The notes under the pieces were generated by a model that did not search any database, was not told the origin of the DNA, and was given only the letters and a program-made list of their open reading frames with translations. A stretch of 64,000 nucleotides of DNA, from NCBI GenBank assembly GCA_963854835.1, contig OY978529.1, positions 37,692,055-37,756,054 on the forward strand. Reading direction: 5' to 3'. The DNA comes from Megamerina dolium. Its lineage: Eukaryota > Arthropoda > Insecta > Diptera > Megamerinidae. Of this stretch, positions 1 through 11,553 are shown piece after piece; the stretch's first letter is position 1, and each line of letters starts with the position of its first letter. The translations under genes were made by a program, and so were the position numbers.

Positions 1-2341
1 CCAAACCATAAGATTGACTCTGCTGACCACCATAGCACGGCAGCGCTATGAGTATTGGTTGCAGGCTGTACTCACGATGACAAGAGCCGCATAATCTGGA
101 ACCTGACGAATATGATGGAGCCGGTGCTGGCAGTGGAGCGACATAACACGAGTCATCATTATCAGAAGCTGCTACATATTGTTGCGCCATTGGCGGAGGT
201 GCACCATAGCTCGGAGGGCATGCAGGTGGTGGAGCAGACCACCCCGATGGTTGACGACCTGACGGCGGTATATAAATCGGTGACACTAGCGGTCCAGCTG
301 ATGGACAAGATATTGATTTGGCTGGCTGGTAATATGGCGATGATGATGGTTGCGATGACGGCTGTGAATAAGGTGAATATACTTGCTCTCCATAAGCCAT
401 ACCCAACACCGGTTCCTTCGGCTCTGTTGGTGGTGGTTTATGTATGGGTGGTTTTGTCGGATTTAGCACCGGTATTTGTATTTCGTCATCTAGTGAGGCA
501 TAAAACTGACGCATTACTGGATCGTCCATATGTTCGACTGGTATACGACGCAACCCGACCATTGATTGAGGCCAAACTGGCGATGTCTGTGGCATTTCAA
601 ACCGAGCACCGCTTGCATGATGTCGATCCCAAACGTTGTCGTTGAAACTATCATCAACATGATTGATATCCACACTAACGCCACCAAAGCGAGCAGAAGG
701 CTGTGATTGCGCGTTCTGCGTTTGTATTGGATGTCGCTTCGGAATTGCTGATTCATCGATGCCATGCGTAAAAGGAACTCCTGAAGGTGAAGGTGAGTTA
801 TTCGACATTGGATTGGCATGTGGGAAATGATGCATGTTTGGCATGGTACTGCCTTCAGTTAGAGTAGAGATCGTGGTTGTTGGAATAGTAGGAGCTATAG
901 TTGGACCGCCTCTGTGTGCATTTATCGTTTGTAGTGGTGGTCGCATCGGGGTTCCCGATTCAGACATGCCATGCGTAAAATGAATTGTTGGAGCAGAAGG
1001 CGGCCTCTTAGACATTGGATTTGCATGGGGGAAATGATGGTTGGGTGGTATAGTAGTAGTAGTAGTAGTACTGGTACTGAAATCGTTTAGAGAAGCGATC
1101 GTGGTTGTTGGAATTGTTGGAATTGTAGGAACCACTGTCGGACCGCCTCTCTGCGGACCTGGCGGGTGTATTGGATGTTGTGCCTGATGTTCTGATTCAT
1201 CCATGCTATGCGTAAAAATAATTGTTGGAGCAGAAGGCGGGCCCTTAGCCATTGGATTTGCATGGGGGAAATGGTGTGTGCCTGTACCTGAAATGGATTC
1301 CCCACTATGGTTTCTCCCGATCTCGTGGACGGCAAAATGGGTGTTTGGTGGTGCTTGACGAACATATTCGTCATATCCTGGCTGTTGATTCCATCGTTGT
1401 ACTCTTGGCTGTTCGTAGGCACGTTGCGTTTGGTAGTAACGATCCGTTGCGGTTGCTGGGACGAACGTATTCGTTTGGTAATTTTGCGCTGGTTGTGCAT
1501 AGTCGAATGTTGTGGATCGGGGACTAATAATACGCTGCGGCGAATACGATGCTGATGACTGAGGTCTGGTGTTTTCGACGCTTGCATGGTATGGCTCCGG
1601 TTTAGGGTATTTTGTAAAGGTAGGCGATTGAGCATACTGATCGGCAGTATTGCTGGGTGTTGTTCCATATCGACGAAATGGTGATTGTCCATTTGATTTT
1701 GATGGTTCGCGAAATGTATATTTGGAGAGTGGTAAATATTGTTCTTGTTCTTGCGAGTAGCTAGGAAAGGATTCACTTTGGCCATCTCGAAAGCTATTGC
1801 TCGATGAATGTGATAATTGCTCTCGTCGCAGCGGTTGTTCACTTGGAAATTCTCGAAATGTATGTGGTCTATTCGAGTTTTGAAACTCCGACCTCTCGTA
1901 TGAGCTTGGGAAGCTAGAAGATTGAAGAAGAAAATTACTACCACTATCATCACCACTATCACTATCGGCTGAATAGCTGGATAATGGTGTAAATGATGGT
2001 GGATGATGGCTTGGCCAATCAATACCACTTGATTTTTGTTTGAATTGATGTTGCTGTTGTCCGAGCGTCTGATAACGTCCACTATTTGCACCACGAAAAT
2101 CGTTGCTCCGATGGAATGTTGGCTCTTCAGCACCTCTACACATTAAATAAGGTTCCTCCAGTGGACTGCTCGGTTTTATTTCCACACAAATTGTAGTGAG
2201 TGAACGTTTAGGACGATTTAAAAATCGATCATCATCATCGTTTTCGGGTAGCAATTCATTCGTATCCTCATCCGTCCAAATACGTGCACCATTTAACACA
2301 TTCAATGTAATTATAATAACGAGTATTACTTTTAAAGGCAT
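1..2341 (-). CDS. Secreted Pro/Ser/Gln-rich repeat protein, candidate eggshell protein (5' part, open at window edge)
   Basis: One uninterrupted frame runs from the ATG at 2341 to base 1, giving 780 codons without a stop; the gene continues left of the window. Residues 1-19 form a signal peptide (MPLKVILVIIITLNVLNGA), so the product is secreted. A furin-like RPKR site is at residues 43-46. The middle is low-complexity and rich in Ser, Gln, Tyr and Pro. Three tandem repeats beginning HHFPHANPM start near 1276, 1039 and 832, with units of about 79 and 69 residues. The last stretch is Pro-rich (APAPSY, PPSYGAPPP) and contains C-x3-Y followed by QPILIALPC. That spacing resembles the end of the Drosophila vitelline-membrane domain (QP-x-L-x3-P-C), though the middle VM cysteine is missing. 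I infer an eggshell protein of the VM26A/palisade kind, moderately at best. No gene symbol is assigned. The frame and signal peptide are seen directly; the role is inference. Confidence 0.72.
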   Translation of the reverse strand, partial: MPLKVILVIIITLNVLNGARIWTDEDTNELLPENDDDDRFLNRPKRSLTTICVEIKPSSPLEEPYLMCRGAEEPTFHRSNDFRGANSGRYQTLGQQQHQFKQKSSGIDWPSHHPPSFTPLSSYSADSDSGDDSGSNFLLQSSSFPSSYERSEFQNSNRPHTFREFPSEQPLRREQLSHSSSNSFRDGQSESFPSYSQEQEQYLPLSKYTFREPSKSNGQSPFRRYGTTPSNTADQYAQSPTFTKYPKPEPYHASVENTRPQSSASYSPQRIISPRSTTFDYAQPAQNYQTNTFVPATATDRYYQTQRAYEQPRVQRWNQQPGYDEYVRQAPPNTHFAVHEIGRNHSGESISGTGTHHFPHANPMAKGPPSAPTIIFTHSMDESEHQAQHPIHPPGPQRGGPTVVPTIPTIPTTTIASLNDFSTSTTTTTTIPPNHHFPHANPMSKRPPSAPTIHFTHGMSESGTPMRPPLQTINAHRGGPTIAPTIPTTTISTLTEGSTMPNMHHFPHANPMSNNSPSPSGVPFTHGIDESAIPKRHPIQTQNAQSQPSARFGGVSVDINHVDDSFNDNVWDRHHASGARFEMPQTSPVWPQSMVGLRRIPVEHMDDPVMRQFYASLDDEIQIPVLNPTKPPIHKPPPTEPKEPVLGMAYGEQVYSPYSQPSSQPSSSPYYQPAKSISCPSAGPLVSPIYIPPSGRQPSGWSAPPPACPPSYGAPPPMAQQYVAASDNDDSCYVAPLPAPAPSYSSGSRLCGSCHREYSLQPILIALPCYGGQQSQSYGL

Positions 2342-2406
2342 TCTACCGTTTGTATCGTTCGATTAATTTGCAACTACAAGTGATATCGATAGAATCGTTT
2401 ACAAAC

Positions 2407-2441
2407 TGACACCCACAATACGATGATTTTCAATATTTATA
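2407..2441 (-). promoter_or_regulatory. TATA box and initiator of the secreted-protein gene
   Basis: On the minus strand TATAAATA lies at 2441-2434, and GTCAGTTTG, matching the arthropod initiator TCAGTY, lies at 2410-2402 with its A at 2407. The spacing of 34 bases is slightly long but usable. It predicts a 5' UTR of about 65 nt before the ATG at 2341. A second, more distant TATATATG is at about 2597-2590. A short leader with a TATA box fits a strongly expressed tissue-specific gene. Confidence 0.5.
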
Positions 2442-2895
2442 CAATGTGCGATAGAACTTCGAAAAAGAAAATTGAAATAATTTGATAATAAATTTCGCAA
2501 AATTGAAAAATGAACTCATTCATTCACTCACTTTCTATTGATTTCCTCAGAAAATGTTGTTAGAATCACAATATTGAACACTGCACCCTCATATATACCC
2601 ACCCACCCGTAAAGAAATTTTAGAAATTGGAGAATGCAATTCGAATTTCGAAAATGCAACGGAACCAGTTCACCACTCCGTTTGTTTGTTTCTGGATTCA
2701 GCGATATAACGGAACAATTTTGTGTGTGTGGTGCAGTGCAAATGACAAAAGACTATGTCACTAAAAGAAGAAAAAATAAAAATTATAAAGGAGTCCAAGT
2801 GGAGAAGCATTAGGGGAAAGTATTACGAGTAATTGAAAATAGTGGTGATCAATCGAAAAGTATTATATACCTTTATGATTTCCAAAAAAAAAAAT
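2442..2895. other. Upstream flank without a recognised gene
   Basis: AT-rich sequence upstream of the secreted-protein gene. I see no coding frame. It would hold that gene's tissue enhancers, but no motif can be named with confidence apart from the second TATA-like string near 2590. Confidence 0.4.
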
Positions 2896-4200
2896 GACCT
2901 TACAGTCGGCTGGGGCCGACCAAATTATACCCTGCATATGTAGAGGTATATATAAAAAGTTTACTCGTATATCCATCCTTTTCTTCCGCTACTTTGTATA
3001 GGAGCTCCATTCAGAAGCAGGCTACCTCACCAATTTTTGAAGAATAATTTCTGCGTATAATACTAAACTACCTAGGTTGCAATGGGTTGACCTAGGCGTA
3101 TTATTTAGTAAGTTATGTAAGTTATGGGTGTTTTAATGTTTAAGATAAATCCGAGATTTTGTACGGAAGCTATATAAAAAGTGGGCGTGGCTTACCTCTT
3201 TCTTGTATATCTAATTAATTTTTGAGTATCAATCCACTCCTTAAATTTGGTTGTTCACCGCAGAATATTTTGCAAGTTATGGAGCTTAAAAGTTTTAGTT
3301 TAATTCCCTCGACTTTGTATGGGAGACCCATGAAGGAGTGGGCGTGGCACACTGATTTTCTGCCAGATTATTAGCTACTACGATATTAATTTAAGTGTCA
3401 ATTATGGTTATTCTAGACAGAAGATTGCCGAAGTAACAGCTGTTTCAATTTAAAATTTGTATGGGGGCTACGATAAACAGTGGGCGTGGTGCGCCCATTT
3501 CCTGTGAGCCTATTTGCTCGTACAATACTAATCCACACCTTAAATCTCGTTATTCTACGCTGAATAGTTTGCAAGTTATAACCGCTAACATTTTTTTTTA
3601 ATTTCCGCAACTTTTTATGGCAGACCCAAAAATGAGTGGGCGTGGCACACTGATTTTCTGCCATATTATTTCTCACTGCCACGTTAATTTAAGTGTCAAT
3701 TATGGTTATTCTAGACAGAAGATTGTAGAAGTGACAGCAGTTTCAATTTAAAAGAAGTACAGACACTTTGTATGGGAGCTACGAGGCGAGGTTATATAGT
3801 AGTATAATATAACTCTATGTGCAAAATATTGTTGTCCCAAGTGGTATATTATGTGAGTTATAGGAAGTTAAAGATTTTGAAAATTCCGAGGTTAGTCGCT
3901 TTGAATGCTTGGTGTGGGCGTGGCTATTGACCGATCATGCCCAATATCAATCACCTCCGTACCCTTGGATCATAGGTTACTTGTGTCAAATTGCCTCGAA
4001 ATAGCTCAATATTTACTCAAGTTATCGTGCGAACCAGCCAGGTCACAGACAGACGGACGGACGGACGGACATCGTTAAATCGAAAATTTAATCGACGCTG
4101 ATCACGATCTATGCCTATATCTCCGGAGATTCCTTCAAGTGGACACAAACATCTGACCGAAATGAATATACCATGCATATTGCATTATGCAGGGTATAAA
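2896..4200 (+). repeat. Dispersed non-coding element, family R1 (long copy)
   Basis: The element is bounded by inverted copies of a 14-base motif: TTATACCCTGCATA at 2925-2938 and its complement at 4186-4199. A hairpin-forming GTCGGC/GCCGAC pair precedes the left motif (2905-2920). The interior repeats the phrases GTGGGCGTGGC and TTTGTATGGGAGCT. A segment of about 296 bp is tandemly duplicated: the stretch from 3397 recurs at 3693. Near the right end is GACAGACGGACGGACGGACA (around 4047). Partial copies are at 28.7-29.3 kb (minus) and 31.6-32.2 kb (plus). The layout recalls abundant non-autonomous repeats of Drosophila with a GACGGACGGACA block near one end. I do not assign the family. Confidence 0.6.
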
Positions 4201-5510
4201 AATATTATTGCACAGCTTAAATTTATGTTTAATTTGCATTTATTTTGCATTCTATACTCCAATTAAAAAAATTACTTTTTTATTTAATTTTTTATGTTCC
4301 AATAATTTGGTTATCGAACTCGCGGTTTTTGTGTCATATTTACAGTCTTCAACGGTGAAAAAAAAAAGATTTTAGTTTGCTAATAAATATTCAACGATAA
4401 TATGTATCCCGTTTGCAACACAAGCAAAAATTTCATAATTTTGCAAAAATAAAGTCGTACTTATTTTTTTTTTTGGTATCATATCATTTTACAATTTTAT
4501 TTATGATATATTTCTATACATACATATAGAGAGTATATTCAGTATATATGTACAATATAGTATTTTATTTCAATTTCAATGAAAAATTTTGTAATAGAAG
4601 GTGACTGGAGAATTTTTAAAAATTATACAATGATTCTATTAAATTTGTGCCAATTTTGTAGCAAAAGTGATTATTCGAAGAAAAATTGGTTTAATAGGTT
4701 AAACTTTATTTACATATACCTCTAGAATGCAGTCGAATTGTATTTCAAAACAAATTTTCTTTTTCCATTTTGATTCATTTATGCCATATTAGAGTTGTCC
4801 AACTTGTGTATGAATTCATATGGATGATGGGCCACTCCTATCGCCTCTTTTCAAAGAGCCATCTGTCATTTTGTATATTTAGAATTTTTTCGCCTGTGTT
4901 CTAGAAATGTCTGATAAAGATTTTCCTACACAAAATTAAGTTCGAGCCGATAGCCGAGCAAGCACAAATCGACCACCTAAAAGAAAAATATTAATTTCTT
5001 CAATTCTACAGCAACAACTTGTGAAATCGCTGAAGTATTTTACGATTTCGTTCTCTAATTTATCCGTCAATTTATAGTATTTTGGTATAATGAAGATTTC
5101 TTTCCCATTTTCCCAATATTTATTTTTGATCGATTCTCCGAGAATTGGATCTCCATCGGTTCTTCAGTACTTCGTCCATTGGCTGTAAAATTAAAATGTT
5201 TCATCAGAAATGTTAATAAACAATTTGTCGCTTAAGAGAGACTTCAAAGTCAACAAGCCAATTAATCGATTAATTATTCGATTATTCATCAATCAATATC
5301 TTGATAAATATATATGTACATATAAATTATTAGAAATATCATGATTTTAATTAATCAAAATTATATGATTAATTTTAAAACATGAGATAGAAGTCTTGCT
5401 GCAGAACAATTTTAATTCAGTTTAAACAAATTGTATAACTCGTATGAAAATAACAAATGTACGAGTATTACCTTTAAGAGAAGACCGCGCAAATTCCTTA
5501 AACGACAAAA
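4201..5510. other. Gene-free AT-rich spacer
   Basis: AT-rich, with homopolymer runs and short chance frames only. No coding, RNA or transposon signature seen. Confidence 0.4.
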
Positions 5511-5750
5511 ATCTGTTCGTTGGACTTCTAATCTGTCGGCAAGCAATTGGCAATTCTTCCAGCAGTAACAATTTGCCATGACAAAGCTCGGAAAAAGTGA
5601 TGTCACAAGGGTTCTGACGTTTAGTACCGGCTAAAATAAGTAGATGCCTTCTAATACTGTCAAAAATTTAACACGCACAACAGTAATAAAAGAGAAGCCC
5701 TGCCAAAGAGGCCTTCGGAGCCTTAAGTGCCACATATTTATTTATTTTTA
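5511..5750 (+). mobile_element. SINE copy 1, type A, 5'-truncated
   Basis: This matches the body and type A tail of the SINE family described at 19420-20020. It contains the shared CAGTAACAATTTGCCATGA segment, GTGATGTCACAAGGGTTCTG, TTTAACACGCACAACAGTA and the final AAGTGCCACATATTTATTTA. The tRNA-like head is absent. No target-site duplication could be found. Confidence 0.75.
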
Positions 5751-8220
5751 CATATGAAATTTCATTCCTTCAAGTTTTTATCCAAGAATTGTGTGGAATA
5801 AAAACATGTAAAGTATGTAATACAAGCAAAGTGTCAAGATAGAAAAAATTATCATTATGAAATAGTTTTTTCTTAAAATCGAGGTTTCCTAGTTTTCATA
5901 ACACATTTTTGGCAATGATACTTAAATAACAGACTCATTTTTCAGATCAGTATCACTGACTAACATTTACTAACTTTAGTACATCATTGAATGCAAGCAA
6001 CTCCTTCAAAATTTGTTCAAGAATTTTATGTAATCGAAGCATTTTGCGAAATTTCGATTTTCATTTTCATCGACATTACCTACCGCGTTCCAAATACAAC
6101 ATGAAAGCTCACGTACAATCAATATTTTCAAATTCCAAAGTTAAAAGCTGATCGTTTAGCAAAAGCAGATTTCCATCGAACCCCGAAAACATCAACGTAA
6201 CTGCTAAACCGCTATTTTTAAAATGTTTGAAAAATCATTTTATGCAGAAGGTTCTTTTCTAGACCACCTCTGTTTTAATTTCGCATTTCGCTATAACGAT
6301 TACGATTTATGACGCACAATGTTTCGTTACACGACCCAAATGATGTACTAATCGGCCGGTATATTGCATAAATATTGTATCAAAATTTATTTACTAAATC
6401 CAACTATTCTCAAAAATATTTGTCCCATAGAATTTTTTCTGAAATTCCTCGTATATATGTTATAATATAAAGGTGAAAAGATTTAAATTGCAATTTGTAT
6501 TAAATCACATTTAAGGGTCACACACCATTAGTAAGTTCATTCATCATGGTACATGTTGTGAAACGAACCCATTCGATGAACTTAAACCGCCTTCATTAGT
6601 ATAAGCGGAAAAACGTTGCGCTTACACCCAACGCAATACAAATTAAATCGCTTTTAAAATATTTCCCTCCACTTTAGTAATTAACACCATCAAAACTGTG
6701 ATACATACCAATAATGCTACCACATTTTCTTTAACCCTTTCACCACCACCCAACGTTGCATTCGCTGCATGAATAAACATCAATCAAAATAGCGCAAAGT
6801 GATTATCCATGTAATACACACCACTAACACCCATCACTATACGTTACGAGTACATTAATACACGTATATGCGAACGAACGAATGTGCGTAAAAGGAAGTA
6901 GCCACCATGGTGAATCACATTACTCAAAAGAACTCACGCATATACTCTAATACACAACATTTTTAATCTCGACAATAAATTGGGTTTGTTGTGCTTATTG
7001 TTTTACTCGATGATTATTTTGCTATTTTGATAGGGTGTGTCTTATAAATCGACACCAATATTCTCCCGCACATTAATAGAAAATTGTTAAATAGAAAAAA
7101 GATAGAATAAAACCATTGAAAAGGGTGAGATGGAATTCGTTTAAAATGGAAAGCAAAGTAGAAATAATATCAAAGAACTATAAAATTGATAAGTCAACAA
7201 CTACTTTGTAATAAATATGTACAAATAAAATATAACAATCACAATCACATACCCCCATTTCTATTATCAGACATTGCGTAAGCAACAATAGTTAGAAATA
7301 TAGTTGGTATACTATGTAGTGCAATGCAATAAAATAATCGAAACGAAACTACATAATAGTAGGTATTTAATGTTTAAGTTTCGGCATTATTGAAGATAAT
7401 TTCTATTTAATTTTGGTCTTACTTTATCTGCTTAGGTGTCTACTACTCCCATACCCTTTCTAACTGCGCCGTTGTTATTAAACGTACAAATGTTCTCATA
7501 TCGTTCTTTATACAAAATGAAACTCCATATATGTATATCGTATTCGTACATATGTATACATATGACAACCAGACATTGCAGGAAATGCTGAAAATAAATA
7601 CCAAAAAAAAAGCAACAATATATGAACAATAAATAAATATGTAAATATAATAAAATGGTTCATTGATCGAATCGAAGAATAGTACGAATAACGACTAATA
7701 ATGATGCAATTAATGAATGGGAAAAAAAGCTTGTTCGCACAGTGACACATATGAAAATTGATATATGTAAGTACCAATATGTAGTACTATGAATATGTTA
7801 ATCATAATTATTTGTATAAATTTACATATACATTTCTATGTATATGTAGATTACTTTCTTGCATTGGACTCAAAAAAAAAAAAAACAGTATGAATCTATG
7901 TGTGGGAATTTAAAATCATATTGTATTCATATTGAGTAAGCTTGCTGTAGTGTGATTATAATCATAATCATGATCAACAAAAATTTACCGCTTGAATTGT
8001 GTTGACTATGTAAATGAGTAGAACCAACTAAGATCAGCTTGATTTCACACACTCATGCAACTGGAGCAATTATTATAATATGATGGTTGCTCATGTTATG
8101 GAGTTTAAAGAAAATGTATAACGTCCCTGTAGGCAAAAAAAAAGAAGTACACCCCTTTTTAAATAAAAAAAAAAGACAAATTTATTTAATTTAGTGAAAG
8201 TTATGCAAAATATTAGGAAG
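5751..8220. other. Gene-free AT-rich spacer
   Basis: No supported gene. It contains scattered ATGTATATG-type strings and A/T homopolymers (7868-7885, 8138-8175). Open frames here are short and low-complexity. Confidence 0.4.
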
Positions 8221-8279
8221 TCTAAATTAATGCTGTATTTTGGTGCAGTTTCAATTTTGTCGATTACCTTGGGTAATCA

Positions 8280-9290
8280 AGTAAAGTCAATCGCAGCAGT
8301 TGAAAGGCGACATTTTAGAGAATATTTTTTGTGAAGAAGGTGCGTAATATGCTTTAAATTTACTACCATAGAGGCAAAAACGCAACGCAAGCATGTGAAC
8401 AAATTGGAATATAATACCCTATCGATACAAGTGACACAACGTTCAAATGATACCGTTCTGGGGATTTCAATGTCAAAGATTCTCTTAGGTCCGGTCATCC
8501 AATTACAGAAGAATTCGGCAAAATTCACATACAATCATTTAATGATATCACGGAGGAGCTAAACATTGCTAAACATTTTCATTGTTGACTGTTTCAAATC
8601 ATTTAAATGCGGCTGGATTCGTCAAGAATCTGAATAAGGGGATGCCACATGAGCTGAGCGAGAAAATTTAATTTTTTTTTTTTGCATTTGCGAATGTAAT
8701 AATTTGCTGAAGCGGTTTGGAAAACCGACAACTTCTGAAACGAGTGATCGCCGGTGGTGAAGAATGGATGACGTAGGGTAATGTGCAGCGGAAATGGTAA
8801 AAGATTCGATCAGATATGGTAAAAATAATCGCAAAGCCAGGACTGAGGAATAAGAAGATCATAAATATCCTATTGCTGGGGGTAATGGAACGGTGTCATC
8901 CATTAAAAGCAGCTCCAGCCTGACCAAACGATCGATTCGGAACTCTGACGTGAGAAACTAATAAATTGAGCAAACCATTCAAATAAATGCGACCAGAATA
9001 TACGAAATGGCGAGGAGTTATCTTTTCGTGTGACAACGCGAGGACCTGTACATTTTTCGTAACCCGGGGAAAACTGGAGGAGATTGTTTGAAAAATTTTG
9101 ATCCATCCACCATACAGCCCTGACTTTGCATATGCATACTACTATCTGTTCCGCTTGTTTGAAAACTCTGTACAGGGGAAAAATTTTGAGTCTAAAAATT
9201 ACGCTGAACTTACATAGTTAAAGTTCTACAGACAGATCCCGCAGAAGTTCTACGAATATGGCGAAAAATAATCGATAACAATGGTCAATA
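8280..9290 (+). pseudogene. Decayed mariner transposase remnant
   Basis: Reading across frames recovers a mariner-type transposase in order. An N-terminal RSGDF...SGHPITEE block at about 8455-8510 is followed by ITEELNIA and VSNHLNAAGFVK, then PHELSEK (8647-8667). Next come a degraded first catalytic block (ADGEEW near 8748), a second block CDNARTCT near 9042 with its Asp kept, and HPPYSPDF near 9106. The third catalytic Asp is lost: the family has SD before the YHLF-like motif, but this copy reads AYYYLF. The end (KNFES, FYEYGEK, NGQYF) also matches the family. Many stops and frameshifts make it dead. Terminal repeats could not be defined, so the ends are approximate. Confidence 0.75.
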
Positions 9291-9907
9291 TTTTGATTAA
9301 AACTGTTTATCGGAAGTATTAAAAATAATAACCTTAATTTACCGATAAAAGACTGCATTATTATTGCTTAACGTAATTAAATAAGCTATATTAAAATGTC
9401 TCAAAATAAAACCGAAAGCTTAGCATTAAATGGTCAGAAATTTTAGCATAGTGGAAGCCTCCCAAACTAAAAAAATTCATATTTCAAAATACATCCCTCG
9501 AAAATTGTGTCAGATTATAACAAATTTCGGAATTCTATCACCAATATTCTATATGAAAAGGGAGATGTTTCAATTAAAGCTAACCTAAATTAACGTAGCT
9601 ATGTGCTAAAAAGTTAGCAATACTTTAAATACAGTTTTATTACACCCATTCCTAGCTAGACGGACCCGACACCTTCCTGAAAAATTGGGTGTAAAATCAA
9701 TTATTTTGATACAAATTCATAATAATTCAAATGGATCCGAATGGAATGAAACTTAAAATACTTGGATATACATTTACATAAATAATAATCTGGGAAATCT
9801 ATTTATCTGCAAAGAAGAACTAGTTCTGTGTATATAATGAATGCAATTTTTCCTACAAGGCATTCAAAGCAGACAAATTGAAATGTATACATATGCATAT
9901 GTACATA
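9291..9907. other. Gene-free spacer
   Basis: AT-rich spacer between two transposons. Nothing recognisable. Confidence 0.35.
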
Positions 9908-9909
9908 TA

Positions 9910-11551
9910 CAGTGGCTCCCAGCTTATTTCGTACAGTGACAGTTTAAAAATTGCTGCAGTCGTAATTCCTAATATAGCAAAAATTTGAACAAAATATAAA
10001 TGCCATTTTTGAAAGGAAGGTTTGTTTTTTATTTTCCAAAATTTACTTTTTCAAAATTTTAGTGTTTGACACTATAAAAAAATAAAATAAGAAAAAAATA
10101 GGAAAATTCATGTCACAGCTTATTTCGTACAGTCTCTTTAAGTTCAAACTAAAAACAAAGTAAGTTGATTTTAATATTTAGTATGACATCCCTTAGCGTT
10201 AATGACAGCCTGGAGTCTACTTGGCATTGAATCCACCAATTTTTGAGTGATGTCTGGTGTGATTTTTTTCCATTCCTCCATCAGTACCTTCTTTAGGTCT
10301 TGCTTATTAGAAATCTTGTGTGTTCTTATTTTATTGTCCAAAATAGACTAAAGATTTTCAATCACATTCATGTCAGGTGACTGTGGTGGTGGAGACATCA
10401 AGTGTGAGCAGTTCAAATAAGCCAAGATTGCACAATCCCAGATTTATGTTTTGGGTCATTATCTTGGTAATACCGAAATTCTTCCCGCAAACCCAGTTTG
10501 TCTGCACTTTGAAGTAAATTGTTTTTCAGAATCTCGAGGTACTTCATTTTGTCCATTGTTCCCTCAATAAAAACCAATTCACCTACTCCGGCTGCTGACA
10601 TACAGGCCCAAACCATCACGCTACCGCCACCATGCTTCACTGTGGGCTTAAGGTTCTCCTTGTTTAGCTCGGTATTAGCTTTACGCCAAACATATGACAT
10701 TCCGTCCGTATTAAACTTAGACTCATCCGCGAAAATAACGGTATTCCAGAACGCAGGAGTATTAATAATATGCTCTTTGGCGAAGTCAAGTCGGCGTTGT
10801 ATATTCATTTTCGAAATGAATGGTTTCTTTCGGGCTACTCGACCGTTCAAGTCATGATTGCGCAGCACACGTCGGACAGTTTCAGCACTGGATGATTTTC
10901 CTATTTCACGCTGAACCTCTGCAGCCAACTTCGGAGCGGATAACTTTGGATTTTTCTTAATTTTTCGTACAATATAACGCTCGTCTGATGCGTTGAAAAT
11001 CTTATTAGGTGCTTCTCTGCCCTTGTTCTCCAACCGATTTTCGCGAACGAAGCGTTGAATGATGTATTGGACAGTTGAGGCACTTAAATTTGTCATTTCA
11101 GCAATTTTTTGCACACTCTGACCTTTCCTAAAATGGTTAATTACCAGTTTACGCTGTTCCATCGTTGTACGATGACCCATAAAGCTAAATGTTTAATTTA
11201 CAGCACTTTAACTATTTAAAATAATAATAATAAAAATTGTTATAATAGTTAAAAAGGTCCAAAAACTCATACAATTCAAAAAAACTTTGTAACTGCGCGG
11301 CAGAATGAAACTTACCTACATTGAAGTTTGTGTACGAAATAAGATGTGAGCTGAAAATCAGCTGATCAATAGTTTTTCTCTCTTGCATAACAAAAAGAAA
11401 AATTTTTGGGGTTCCCCGTTTTCTTATTAGGTTTACTAAACACATACACAGACATCTACATTCAAAACTTATCGATAAGTTTTTTAGTTTCGATGTTACA
11501 GCCATGTACATAAAAATATATACACTGTACGAAATAAGCTGTGAGCCACTG
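9910..11551 (-). mobile_element. Tc1-type DNA transposon with IR/DR ends (1642 bp)
   Basis: The ends are 29-bp inverted repeats starting CAGTGGCTC (9910-9938 and 11523-11551) with one mismatch, flanked by TA on both sides (9908-9909, 11552-11553), the Tc1/mariner target duplication. Each end carries a second, direct copy of the repeat about 200 bp inside. The left one, CACAGCTTATTTCGTACAGT, is at 10114-10133; the right one, imperfect, is at about 11331-11355. This is the inverted-repeat/direct-repeat layout known from Sleeping Beauty, Minos and Paris-like elements. The transposase lies inside on the minus strand and is broken. Confidence 0.92.
10171..11180 (-). pseudogene. Tc1 transposase, frameshifted and with a stop
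   Basis: From the ATG at 11180 the frame is open for 255 residues. An N-terminal pair of helix-turn-helix DNA-binding domains (about 1-115) is followed by the DDE catalytic domain, with the first Asp in FADESKF (residue 152) and the second in QDNDPKHKS (residue 240). Near 10428 a frameshift breaks it. In the new frame the sequence continues SPPPQSPDMNVIENL, which carries the expected catalytic Glu. A TAG at 10350-10348 then replaces the Trp usual after ENL, and the frame runs on to a TAA at 10173-10171. About 335 residues in all fits Tc1 transposases. The protein binds the terminal repeats and cuts and pastes the element in the nucleus. This copy should be inactive, though only two lesions are visible. 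Confidence 0.9.
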
Positions 11552-11553
11552 TA

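Noticed and set aside
55..645. A 196-codon plus-strand open frame
   Set aside because: It lies antisense to the secreted-protein gene, has no recognisable domain and is explained by the codon bias of the real frame.
1087..2133. A 348-codon minus-strand open frame inside the left gene
   Set aside because: It is another frame of the same strand. The frame starting at 2341 is longer, begins with a signal peptide, continues to the window edge and contains the repeats, so this one is a shadow.
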